This document shows, piece by piece, positions 48,001-60,300 of a DNA stretch of 64,000 nucleotides (its first letter is position 1; every line of letters starts with the position of its first letter). A model generated the notes under the pieces. It worked only from the letters and a program-made list of their open reading frames with translations, ran no database searches and had not been told where the DNA came from. The DNA comes from Gordionus sp. m RMFG-2023. Its lineage: Eukaryota; Nematomorpha; Gordioida; Chordodea; Parachordodidae. The stretch spans positions 29,241,561-29,305,560 of the forward strand of contig NC_088775.1 of NCBI RefSeq assembly GCF_954871325.1, given 5' to 3'. Both the position numbers and the translations under genes were made by a program.

Positions 48001-48449
48001 CAACCTATATGGTTAAATAATGAAAATACCAATGGTTGGAAAGAGGGAGTAATTAAAGAAAGAATAGGACTTTATTCTTATATTGTTGAATCTTCCGGGA
48101 AAACATTACGGAAGCATGCAGTAAGAAATCGTTTAGTTATCCCAAATCATGAAAGTTCTTTGGAAGTTACAGAAATGGTTGTGCCAGTGAATAAAGCAAA
48201 TACAAACACAAATACCACATTACGTTGTTCATCAAAAAACCGTAAACCTACAAAGAGGTTTATTGAAGAAATCTAACTTTAAAATGTTTGAAGGAAATGT
48301 AATAAATTAGTAAAATATTATTTATAGATATTATATATAAAAATAGAATAGAATATTCGAAAATTAATAAATATAATTTGATGTTAGAAATAAATTGAAA
48401 TATAAATTAGTAGTCGTATTGTTTATAATTAGTAGTCGGAATTACTACA
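45060..48449 (+). mobile_element. Old mag-like Ty3 element, 5' end missing
   Basis: Fossil element. Parts in order: protease (about 45.2-45.5 kb, FDFDTGAQASLIG), reverse transcriptase (about 45.6-46.5 kb, ADFKVTLNP, LSFGLASAPTIFQR), RNase H (about 46.6-47.0 kb, LECDASDSGLGAVLLH, RTDHKPLE), integrase with an H2C2 finger (about 47.2-48.2 kb, HRGHPGENVM, CSGCQKNRP, NGPQFLS) and a 3' LTR. No 5' LTR or recognisable gag is seen; the left limit is approximate. About six breaks. Resembles the K02A2.6-like mag group. Old judging by decay; a related tail lies at 4285-4488. Confidence 0.9.
48298..48449 (+). repeat. 3' LTR of the old mag-like element
   Basis: 152 bp, TGTAATAAATTAG...ATTACTACA, with TGTA/TACA inverted ends, directly after the polypurine GAAGGAAA. 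Boundaries are confirmed by the second copy at 4336-4488. Very short for a Ty3 LTR. Confidence 0.8.
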
Positions 48450-48767
48450 GTTAGGAAAAAGAAAATTCTTTTCATCTCTTTCAGAGGCTAAAATATGATG
48501 CTCAGAGCCTAAGAAATTTTTATTTCTATTGATATTTGTTGGAAAATATAATAATTTATGATTAGGATTAGGGTATAGTTTTTATTTTCAGGTTTAAATA
48601 AGTTAATTAAGTTTGAAAATTTAACCCTTAGATTCATGATAAAAGCAGGATAAAAATTAAATCATATAATACTTTTGAATTAATTTATTTTAACTGTCTA
48701 TTTTATTTTCGTTAAATAGAAATTATATCTTAAATTATATTATCAATATTTCTTTTGTAAAGTTCCA

Positions 48768-48986
48768 TAGTATTATTAAAAATCCCAATTTGGGTCGATT
48801 TTTAAAAACAGCCCGATTAAGATTTTAGCCAAAAAAAATAAAACCTCGAGATTTTACATATAGATATCCAAACCTTTCTGACATCTATGAGCAAAATCTC
48901 CAGGTTTACACAATAATATTTTGGTTAAAATCTTAATCTGGCCGTTTTTTTAAAATCAAACCAAATCGAGCCTTTTGACAACACTA
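48768..48986 (+). mobile_element. Palindromic hAT-type MITE, diverged copy
   Basis: TAGTATTATTAAAAATCCC and inverted CTTTTGACAACACTA; layout as in 34865-35087 but the most diverged of four copies, with part of the middle inverted. No target duplication remains. Confidence 0.65.
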
Positions 48987-50518
48987 GTGCAAATAATTTA
49001 TAAAATAGTCATTTATATAATAAAAAAATAAAATATCTCTTTCAAAGAATCTATTCATCTTTACCAGAGTTGGGCAGGTCCTCCGAAAAAAGAATCTAGA
49101 TACAGATATAGATTCTTTGTGAAAAAATGAATCTTAGATACAGATACTAGTATCTTTTTCAAAATATCAAAAAGATACAAGATAAAAGATACTTGTATCT
49201 TTTGCCTAATTAGAGTATCTGAAATACAATATACTTTTAAATTATCATTATCATTATCAATTAAATTAAAATAGTTTATAAAATACAGTTTTTATTATTT
49301 ATTTGTGAAGAACATAACATACGCATATAACAAGAATGAGTATTTAATGATGATTTAATTATAATAATCAGGCATTTTAATTATTAATAGCCTATTCTTA
49401 GAATAGATAGGGAAGGGAGAACTAGTATTTTAATGGGAGTTCAAATATTAATTTGCAAAAGAGTATTAATAGATTCATCATTTTATAAGATAATCAATTT
49501 CAAATAATTTATCATTAGACCTTTGCCGTTTTGGCCTACTGTGCCAAAACTAAATTATCTTTCAATTGGAGCTGATAAAGGTATTGCAATATTATATTTA
49601 TAAAAAATTTCCTTAATGAAAGGATAATAATTAAGCATTTATAATGTATTTCGACTTTCTTTAATATAATTTAAAGCCTCCCATTCAATGTTCTTTGTAT
49701 TATTGAACTCAGCAACATTTGTTTCACCAAAAGAAAAATAATCGTTAAATGTATCGGTGTTATAGTTTGAGCTTGATTATATACTCTGGTCTACATTTAG
49801 GGCTTTTTTATTATTATATTTTGAAAATATTTGTTTTTATCATCTGACTCAATTCATAAGTTCTTAAAATATGGATGTGATATTGATGTCAAAAAAACCT
49901 TATTATATTCAAATCATAGAAAAATATTTTCTTAAAATCAATTTCTCACACGACCTTAGGCAGCTTTTAATAAAGGTAGCAATATTATAAACTTCAATAT
50001 TTAAGATAACTTATGCTCTTTTTAACCACACATAAATAATATACTTTAATATGTTTAACAAAATTTTTATTTAATCATTTATCCTTTTTTTTGTTTATAC
50101 ATGTTTTACATCTAGCCTGTACATTGTCTTTTTTAACCCTTCACTACATAGGTGAAAAAAACTCCCGCGGTTACATAGGTGGGGTCTATTTTACCCCAAA
50201 TTTTAAATAGCTATATCTCAGAAAATAATAAAATTTAAGAACTAAAATTTTATGTACTTATTGTAAAAATATTAGAGATAATAAATACAAAATTTCTAGA
50301 TTTACATTTATTTATAAATAAAGTTATGATATATTTACTAAAGCTGCTCAAAAAAAACCTTTTTTTTGGAACTTTCCTTAATCATATGATATGACCAAAA
50401 ATAAATGAATGGAAGCAAATTTGATTATATATTTTATTAATTCAATATTTTATAGTAATAATTAAATGAATTTTATAATAAAACATCAGATATTAAAAAA
50501 AATATTTGATATTAAAGT

Positions 50519-50884
50519 TCATGCATTTTTTTTAAAAAAACATTCACGACATGTTACATACATATGACTTTTGCATATAAATTTTGAACAAATAAATGAG
50601 GATTTCTTGTCCTTAACCCTTAGACAAGAGGGGCACCTTCCTTTTTGTTTGGTTGAAATAGGTTTTAATTCCTCTATATTTAGCATGTTCCCAATATTAT
50701 CCCTTAGTAGTTTATTAACATGTGGGTTTTCATATCTATTACTCATTAATAGAGTTATTAGCTCCATTGCTAATAATTTTATAAACTTTGATCTATTAAT
50801 CTCCTTTAAATTATTGGATTTATAAATTATTAAAGAATTTATGCAAGATATATTCAACAAATTATAAAAAATTGTCATGGCCAT
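50519..50884 (-). pseudogene. piggyBac transposase C-terminal fragment with Cys-rich domain
   Basis: Reads AMTIFYNLLNISCINSLIIY, LAMELITLLMSNRYENPHV, then CPSCLRVKDKKSSFICSKF and CKSHMYVTCRECF, the RING/PHD-like Cys-rich tail of piggyBac transposases that binds the element ends. It belongs downstream of the fragment at 51138-51365, with the intervening part lost. Confidence 0.88.
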
Positions 50885-51137
50885 CTATTTGTTATTCTGG
50901 ATATTGAATAATTTGAACATAGCTGATCCACAACATCAACACCAGCTTTGGTGAGATTGTAAAATGTGATAATTTCTGGTTTTTTTCAAATCCCCAGTTG
51001 ATGTATCAATATTGTTATCATAGTGAAGGGTAGAAAGCAACTTTTTTGGTACATATGATACTAATGTCATATTATATTAGCAGGCAAATAAACTTGAAAA
51101 AATTTCTTTTTTTTAAATTAAATGATGTTGGAAACTG

Positions 51138-51365
51138 CTATTTATTTTTTCTTAAAGTTCCTACTATTGTTAATGAATGGGAATTTAATAAATGTATAGC
51201 AAGTTCATAACTGGTAAACCAGTTATCTGTGGTGACATTCCTATTACTCTTAAAAATGGGCTGAATTAACCTTTCAACCACATCAAAAGGCTTATTTCTC
51301 AATTTATAAGGTCCTTCAGGCTGATTGCCAGCATATAATTCTATTTTCAAAGTATAAAATGTCAC
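51138..51365 (-). pseudogene. piggyBac transposase, DDE core fragment
   Basis: Reads MTFYTLKIELYAGNQPEGPY, KLRNKPFDVVERLIQPI, NVTTDNWFTSYELA and LTIVGTLRKNK. These are hallmark piggyBac blocks; TTDNWFTS holds a catalytic Asp. The N-terminus and third catalytic Asp block are missing. Confidence 0.92.
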
Positions 51366-52009
51366 TAGAATAATTCAAATTAAAAATCATATGTTAAATT
51401 TATGATTTTTTACTCCACCGAAAAAATATATAAAATTTTCAAATTTAAAGTCATATATATCAATCAAAAAATAGATATAATTATATTTTTTTCAATTATA
51501 TTTATTAGCCTGACATACATAAATATAATTAGCAACAAAAAAAAATTGGATTTAAAAAAAAAATTACATCATTACATAGGTGGGGTATATTTTATCCCAA
51601 GCTCAACAAATAGCATATATCTCAAAAACTATCAAATCAATAATCATGAAATTTGGAAGTTGTATTCCTTGTTACAAAATATTAAACTACTGAAAAAATC
51701 AGGTCGGAATATCTTCTAGCTTTTGTATTACAAAGATTATAAAAGTTGTGGGGTCCTATTTACCCCACCTTTGTAGTGAAGGGTTAAATATTATTTTTAA
51801 AAAATTTCTATATAAAATTTTTAGATTTCGATTTGATTTACGGGAAATTATTTCATAATTTAAATTTTACTAACATGAGTGTTAATCATCCTACAAATTA
51901 AAAAAATATTACATAAAATTGGTAATGATACTCTATCGAATAAAATTTATATATAAAATATAATCTTTACTTATTTCGTTTTGGTGCTGTTATTTTTTAT
52001 CTATCTACC

Positions 52010-52232
52010 TAGTGTTATTAAACGGTTTGTTTTGAGCCGATTTTTAAAAACTGCTAACTCATTATTTCACACAGAAAGATCTTACGCAAGCCTGAAGATT
52101 TTGCTCATAGAAGGAACAAAGGTCTAGGCATACATTAACGAAATCTCGAGGCTTAGGCAATATTTTTCTGGCTAAAATATTGAGTTAGCCGTTTTAAAAA
52201 ATCGGCTCAAAATGACCCGTTTAACAACACTA
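52010..52232 (+). mobile_element. Palindromic hAT-type MITE, 223 bp, best duplication
   Basis: Exact 8-bp duplication TATCTACC (52002-52009, 52233-52240). Ends TAGTGTTATTAAACGG and CCCGTTTAACAACACTA. This copy fixes the family as hAT-type. Confidence 0.9.
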
Positions 52233-52564
52233 TATCTACCTTAATATGAAGTAAATTTTCCAGCTAATTTTGACATTATATTTAAAATATGGTAAAAAAA
52301 AACTAAGGAAATTAATATAAGATTCTCGAAGAAAATAAGATATATACTGTGATATGTAAAATTTTAAACATGAATATTAAAAATGTATTTGTATCTTTTG
52401 TCAAGAAAATGAAAAAGATACAAGATTCTTTTCAGAATAAAGGATCTTAGATACAGATACTAGTATCTTATTAATAATGTCAAAAAGATACTGAGTACAA
52501 GATACAAAAGAATCTTGTATCTTAGATACAAGTATTCGTGGTACTGCCCAACTCTATCTTTACC

Positions 52565-52649
52565 TTATGTTGTTGAAGGAGCATTTTACAAAGATATGTG
52601 TTTTGATTTGCCCTTCAATGATAAGGATTTAATGTGTTGTGCCAGTCAG
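52565..52649 (+). pseudogene. Possible host exon end disrupted by the hAT element
   Basis: Reads VVEGAFYKDMCFDLPFNDKD, then LMCCASQ, and is followed by CAG|GTATCA, a good splice donor. Reading across the hAT target site, 49035-49065 supplies YLFQRIYSSLP in the same frame, so an exon may have been split at ATCTTTACC. I do not recognise the protein. It could equally belong to an unknown transposon or be chance. Confidence 0.3.
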
Positions 52650-52801
52650 GTATCATAGAGATATTTTTTCAATTACTTTCATTGATTATTATATAATATA
52701 TTCTTCACTTTTGATCAACAATTTAATGGTCAAACCAACAAGATTTCAATATTCTGTATATATGTAATTCATTTAAAATTTTTATTAAAGCAAAAAGATA
52801 A

Positions 52802-52892
52802 CAAAAAATTCAATTTGAAATCCTAAAGGGGAACTACAAATGTTTCTTCGAAACACTCCCATTTCCCTCCTTGTTTATCAAATATAGTTATT
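52802..52892 (+). mobile_element. 5'-truncated LINE tail (RLE LINE family)
   Basis: Matches the 3' end of the LINE at 30066-30156 with about three differences in 90 bp, including the end of its protein (CAATTTGAAATCCTAAAGGG) and 3' UTR. A dead-on-arrival insertion by target-primed reverse transcription. Confidence 0.88.
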
Positions 52893-54374
52893 TACAATAA
52901 ATTTTTAATATAATCTGTATAAAATTTCTACATTTTGTAATTTATTTTATAAAATATTTTATATATTTTTTTTATATACTTGATATAATTATTTTATATA
53001 TTAGAAATTATTTTATTTTCTTTTTTTTGAAATTTTTAAATGAAATATAAATCATTTATTATAGGATAATATTTAAAAAAAAATTTAAATCATATATTAA
53101 AAGCAATCACCTTTATACATTTTTTTAAAAAATATATTATTGTAATAGAATTGTTTATTGAAAATTATTTTAAGCAAAAATAAGTTAAATATTTCTTACC
53201 ATTCATTTTGTAGATCATCTTTCTTTCCATAAGAATTGAGATTATGTCAAAAATATTTATTCAAGTCATTGTGGATAGAACTTCAGAAATATTTTTAATT
53301 ATTTCTTATTTAGAGCTATCAATATGCAACATATAGGAGGAATTTGCCCTTCTGAAATATTTCTAATTTTTAAAATAATTTGGGTTAACATTTTTGAGCT
53401 TCAAAACTTAAAAAGGATCGATTGAAGCAAAGATATTTGAGAGGACATCTATAATTTAGCATGGACTCAAGGTTAATATTAGGTGAGAATTTTTTCAAAT
53501 AATTCTTATGCAATTATATTGAATATAAACTGTCCTACTTTCGATAATTTTAAATATGATTTTATGTTTATCCAATGCATAACATGGAAAACGAATTAGG
53601 CCATTTATTACTTTTGACATGAATGTTGTAATTTTTCAATTCATCAAACAAAAACAATTAAGGTTAACTTCTTGTTGGATATCCTAGTATACAAAAGGAA
53701 ATATACTTCGTACTAAAATCCATAAGAAATTACGTACTATTTATATTTAATAATAAATACTTCTCCAAATACATTTAACTTGCAGAACATAAGCCTATCC
53801 ATGATTTTCTTGGGCTTAGAATTGGCTTTCCATATTATTGAAGGGGCTTGCCCACTTTTGAAAGTTTCTGTTTTCAATTATTTTTAAAAAAAATGATTTT
53901 ACACTATTTCTTTTTTGCATGTATTTTAATTAAAAATTTTTAAAATATCTCCATATTTTAATAACAAATTGAAACTCTATTTATTACTATAAATGGTGTC
54001 AGTGGTTCCAACTACATAGGTTTCAGTGGAAAGAACCATTTTGGATTAAAATATATTAATTTAGTCATACTTTTATATAAGAAGAAATCAAATTTAGATT
54101 TGTAATTGTAATATAAAATATTTGAACAAAAAACTCTTTTTAATTTAGTTTATTTTTATTCTCCTCTACCTTTATCTATAAGTTTTATATGAAAGTATAT
54201 ATAGGTAAAGTTTTGGTTACCACACGAAATTGCCAAGTTCAAAATCCAATGATATATATCATTGTCAAAATCGTATCGTCCCCAATGACATATTATGCAT
54301 TGATCGTCCCGTAGTCTCGAATTATTATTAACTTTATACGTTTTGTCGCTTTACGAAAAGGTGAAATTGAATTT
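52893..54374. other. Unassigned AT-rich sequence
   Basis: No repeat or coding signal that I can defend. A less AT-rich patch lies near 53785-53870. Confidence 0.4.
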
Positions 54375-57300
54375 ACGATTTGGGTCCGCTGTCTCGAATA
54401 TTAAAAAGTAGCGAAAAGACAAATAAGCGAAAATGGCGACCAATATGGCCCTTAAAGGTTGAAGCGAGAGATTTTAAAATATAAATAAAAAATTAAAACA
54501 TGGCCGCCAATAAATTTCAATCGGTTATTACAAATGAGATTTTATAATTTAAATTAATATTAAATTAATAACGAATTATTAGAAATTTGTAATTTAATAA
54601 AGTAAATAATACAATTTAAATATTAATTAATTAATTGATATATAAAAAACTTAATATAATGTAATCAATATATTTAAATTTCATATATAAAATTTAATTA
54701 TAAATATTTATAATATATTTAAATATTTAATTAATTGATATATAAAATAATTAAATATATGATTGTTAGTAGTATTTAATATAATGTAATCAATATATTT
54801 AAATTTAATATAATAGTTAATATTATTAACATAGTTAGTATAATATATTTTATATATTAATTTAATTATATATTGAATATAATTTCATCATATATAAATT
54901 TACTTATAATTATTTATATTATATTTAGATATATAAATATATATTGGTTTATATAATATATTGCTTTATGATTAATTGGTATATGTTAATTAATTAACTT
55001 ACTAAGAAATCCCTAAATAAATTTTTTATCGTTGGATTTATACTTATTTATATAATCATCAGATTTCCTCACATCTTTTCATTTTTTTGAGATTCTATTA
55101 GTATATATAAGTTACCTAACTTAGTAGGAAATCCCTGAATAAATTTTTTATCGTTGGATTTATACTTATTTATATAATCATCAGATTTCCTCACATCTTT
55201 TAATTTTTTTGAGATTCTATTAGTATATATAAGTTACCTAACTTAGTAGGAAATCCCTGAATAAATTTTTTATCGTTGGATTTATACTTATTTATATAAT
55301 CATCAGATTTCCTCACATCTTTTAATTTTTTTGAGATTCTATTAGTATATATAAGTTACCTAACTTAGTAGGAAATCCCTGAATAAATTTTTTATCGTTG
55401 GATTTATACTTATTTATATAATCATCAGATTTCCTCACATCTTTAAATTTTTTTGAGATTCTATTAGTATATATAAGTTACCTAACTTAGTAGGAAATCC
55501 CTGAATAAATTTTTTATCGTTGGATTTATACTTATTTATATAAACATCAGATTTCCTCACATCTTTTAATTTTTTTGAGATTCTATTAGTATATATAAGT
55601 TACCTAACTTAGTAGGAAATCCCTGAATAAATTTTTTATCGTTGGATTTATACTTATTTATATAATCATCAGATTTCCTTACATCTTTTAATTTTTTTGA
55701 GATTCTATTAGTATATATAAGTTACCTAACTTAGTAGAAAATCTGTGAATAAATTTTTTATCGTTGGATTTATACTTATTTATATAATCATCAGATTTCC
55801 TCACATCTTTTAATTTTTTTGAGATTCTATTAGTATATATAAGTTACCTAACTTAGAAGGAAATCCCTGAATAAATTTTTTATCGTTGGATTTATACTTA
55901 TTAATATAATCATCAGATTTCCTCACATCTTTTAATTTTTTTGAGATTATATTAGTATATATAAGTTACCTAACTTAGTAGAAAATCCGTGAATAAATTT
56001 TTTATCGTTGGATTTATACTTATTTATATAATCATCAGATTTCCTCACATCTTTTCTCAAAAAATTAAAAGATGTGAGGAAATCTGATGATTATATAAAT
56101 AAGTATAAATCCAACGATAAAAAATTTATTCAGGGATTTCCTACTAAGTTAGGTAACTTATATATACTAATAGAATCTCAAAAAAATTAAAAGATGTGAG
56201 GAAATCTGATGATTATATAAATAAGAAATCCAACGATAAAAAATCAAATTTATTCAGGGATTTCCTACTAAGTTAGGTAAATTATATATACTAATAGAAT
56301 CTCAAAAAAATTAAAAGATGTGAGGAAATCTGATGATTATATAAATAAGTATAAATCCAACGATAAAATTTTTATTCAGGGATTTCCTACTAAGTTAGGT
56401 AACTTATATATACTAATAGAATCTCAAAAAAATTAAAAGATGTGAGGAAATCTGATGATTATATAAATAAGTATAAATCCAACGATAAAAAATTTATTCA
56501 GGGATTTCCTACTAAGTTAGGTAACTTATATATACTAATAGAATCTCAAAAAAATTAAAAGATGTAATGAAATCTGATGATTATATAAATAAGTATAAAT
56601 CCAACGATAAAAAATTTATTCAGGGATTTCCTACTAAGTTAGGTAACTTATATATACTAATATAATCTCAAAAAAATTAAAAGATGTGAGGAAATCTGAT
56701 GATTATATTAATAAGTATAAATCCAACGATAAAAAATTTATTCAGGGATTTCCTACTAAGTTAGGTAACTTATATATACTAATAGAATCTCAAAAAATTA
56801 AAAGATGTGAGGAAATCTGATGATTATATAAATAAGTATAAATCCAACGATAAAAAATTTATTCAGGGATTTCCTACTAAGTTAGGTAACTTATATATAC
56901 TAATAGATTCTCAAAAAAATTAAAAGATGTGAGGAAATCTGATGATTATATAAATAAGAAATCCAACGATAAAAAATTAAATTTATTCAGGGATTTCCTA
57001 CTAAGTTAGGTAAATTATATATACTAATAGAATCTCAAAAAAATTAAAAGATGTGAGGAAATCTGATGATTATATAAATAAGTATAAATCCAACGATAAA
57101 AAGTTTTTTCACAGATTTCCATCTAAGTTAGGTAACTTATATATACTAATAGAATCTCAAAAAAATTAAAAGATGTGAGGAAATCTGATGATTATATAAA
57201 TAAGTATAAATCTAACGATAAAAATTTTATTCACGGATTTTCTACTAAGATAGGTAACTTATATATACTAATAGAATCTCAAAAAAATTAAAAGATGTGA

Positions 57301-60300
57301 GGAAATTTGATGATTATATAAATAAGTATAAATCCAACGATAAAAAATTTATTCAGGGATTTCCTACTAAGTTAGGTAACTTATATATACTAATAGAATC
57401 TCAAAAAAATTAAAAGATGTGAGGAAATCTGATGATTATATAAATAAGTATAAATCCAACGATAAAAAATTTATTCAGGGATTTCCTACTAAGTTAGGTA
57501 ACTTATATTTACTAATAGATTCTCAAAAAAATTAAAAGATGTGAGGAAATCTGATGATTATATAAATAAGTATAAATCCAACGATAAAAAATTTATTCAG
57601 AGATTTCCTACTAAGTTAGGTAACTTATATTTACTAATAGATTCTCAAAAAAAATAAAAGATGTGAGGAAATCTGATGATTATATAAATAAGTATAAATC
57701 CAACGATAAAAAATTTATTCAGGGATTTCCTACTAAGTTAGGTAACTTATATGCAGTAATAGAATCTCAAAAAAATTAAAAGATGTGAGGAAATCTTATG
57801 ATTATATATATAAGTATAAATCCAACGATAAAAAATTTATTCAGGGATTTCCTACTAAGTTAGGTAACTTATATATACTAATAAAATCTCAAAAAAATTA
57901 AAAGACGTGAGGAAATCTGATGATTATATAAATAAGTATAAATCCAACGATAAAAAATTTATTCAGGGATTTCCTACTAAGTTAGGTAACTTATATTTAC
58001 TAATAGATTCTAAAAAAAATTAAAAGATGTGAGGAAATCTGATGATTATATAAATAAGTATAAATCCAACGATAAAAAATTTATTCAGGGATTTCCTACT
58101 AAGTTAGGTAACTTATATTTACTAATAGATTCTCAAAAAAATTAAAAGATGTGAGGAAATCTGATGATTATATAAATAAGTATAAATCCAACGATAAAAA
58201 ATTTATTCAGTGATTTCCTACTAAGTTAGGTAACTTATATGCAGTAATAGAATCTCAAAAAAATTAAAAGATGTGAGGAAATCTTATGATTATATAAATA
58301 AGTATAAATCCAACGATAAAAAATTTATACAGGGATTTCCTACTAAGTTAGGTAACTTATATATACTAATAGAATCTCAAAAAAATTAAAAGACGTGAGG
58401 AAATCTGATGATTATATAAATAAGTATAAATCCAACGATAAAAAATTTATTCAGGGATTTCCTACTAAGTTAGGTAACTTATATTTACTAATAGATTCTC
58501 AAAAAAATTAAAAGATGTGAGAAAATCTGATGATTATATAAATAAGTATAAATCCAACGATAAAAAATTTATTCAGGGATTTCCTACTAAGTTAGGTAAC
58601 TTATATACAGTAATAGAATCTCAAAAAAATTAAAGGATGTGAGGAAATCTTATGATTATATAAATAAGTATAAATCCAACGATAAAAAATTTATTCAGGG
58701 ATTTCCTACTAAGTTAGGTAACTTATATATACTAATAGAATCTCAAAAAAATTAAAAGACGTGAGGAAATCTGATGATTATATAAATAAGTATAAATCCA
58801 ACGATAAAAAATTTATTCAGGGATTTCCTACTAAGTTAGGTAACTTATATATACTAATAGAATCTCAAAAAAATTAAAAGATGTGAGGAAATCTGTTGAT
58901 TATATAAATAAGTATAAATCCAACGATAAAAAATTTATTCAGGGATTTCCTACTAAGTTAGGTAACTTATATATACTAATAGAATCTCAAAAAAATTAAA
59001 AGATGTGAGGAAATCTGATGATTATATAAATAAGTATAAATCCAACGATAAAAAATTTATTCAGGGATTTCCTACTAAGTTAGGTAACTTATATATACTA
59101 ATAGAATCTCAAAAAAATTAAAAGATGTGAGGAAATCTGATGATTATATAAATAAGTATAAATCCAACGATAAAAAATTTATTCAGGGATTTCCTACTAA
59201 GTTAGGTAACTTATATATACTAATAGAATCTCAAAAAAATTAAAAGATGTGAGGAAATCTGATGATTATATAAATAAGTATAAATCCAACGATAAAAAAT
59301 TTATTCAGGGATTTCCTACTAAGTTAGGTAACTTATATATACTAATAGAATCTCAAAAACTTAAAAGATGTGAGGAAATCTGATGATTATATAAATAAGT
59401 ATAAATCCAACGATAAAAAATTTATTCAGGGATTTCCTACTAAGTTAGGTAACTTATATATACTAATAGAATCTCAAAAAAATTAAAAGATGTGAGGAAA
59501 TCTGATGATTACATAAATAAGTATAAATCCAACGATAAAAAATTTATTCAGGGATTTCCTACTAAGTTAGGTAACTTATATATACTAATAGAATCTCAAA
59601 AAAATTAAAAGATGTGAGGAAATCTGATGATTATATAAATAAGTATAAATCCAACGATAAAAAATTTATTCAGGGATTTCCTACTAAGTTAGGTAACTTA
59701 TATATACTAATAGAATCTCAAAAAAATTAAAAGATGTGAGGAAATCTGATGATTATATAAATAAGTATAAATCCAACGATAAAAAATTTATTCAGGGATT
59801 TCCTACTAAGTTAGGTAACTTATATATACTAATAGAATCTCAAAAAAATTAAAAGATGTAAGGAAATCTGATGATTATATAAATAAGTATAAATCCAACG
59901 ATAAAAAATTTATTCAGGGATTTCCTACTAAGTTAGGTAACTTATATATACTAATATAATCTCAAAAAAATTAAAAGATGTGAGGAAATCTGATGATTAT
60001 ATTAATAAGTATAAATCCATCGATAAAAAATTTATTCAGGAATTTCCTACTAAGTTAGGTAACTTATATATTCTAATAGAATCTCAAAAAAATTAAAAGA
60101 TGTGAGGAAATGATTATATAAATAAGTATAAATCCAACGATAAAAAATTTATTCAGGGATTTCCTTCTAAGTTAGGTAACTTATATATACTAATAGAATC
60201 TCAAAAAAATTAAAAGATGTGAGGAAATCTGATGATTATATAAATAATAAATCCAACGATAAAAAATTTATTTAGGGATTTCTTAGTAAGTTAAGTAATT

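Larger units (their letters stand above)
50137..51783 (-). mobile_element. piggyBac transposon, internally deleted
   Basis: Inverted ends CCCTTCACTACATAGGTG and CACCTTTGTAGTGAAGGG, each flanked by TTAA (50133-50136, 51784-51787), the piggyBac target. Length 1647 bp against about 2.5 kb for complete elements. The subterminal motif ACATAGGTGGGG...TTT(A/T)(C/T)CCC occurs near the left end and again at about 51575. Carries two transposase remnants on the minus strand. Confidence 0.92.
49066..52555 (-). mobile_element. hAT-type element containing piggyBac and a MITE
   Basis: Ends AGAGTTGGGCAGGTCC and TACTGCCCAACTCT are inverted; both are followed inward by GTATCT-rich repeats. ATCTTTACC flanks both sides (49057-49065, 52556-52564). 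It holds a piggyBac (50137-51783) and the 223-bp MITE (52010-52232). About 49400-50130 aligns with 61900-62690 and contains a decayed minus-strand reading frame common to both copies that I do not recognise. Confidence 0.8.

Noticed and set aside
50571-50825. Plus-strand frame across the piggyBac C-terminal region
   Set aside because: Exact antisense of the recognisable transposase fragment.
54300-54375. Possible extension of the giant foldback element leftward (GTCTCGAATTATT resembles GTCTCGAATATT)
   Set aside because: No matching sequence outside the right end at 61023, so the boundary was kept at the paired ends.
54990-60290. Regular array that might be a CRISPR
   Set aside because: Units are 122 bp, contiguous and alike along their whole length, with no unique spacers, and the genome is eukaryotic.
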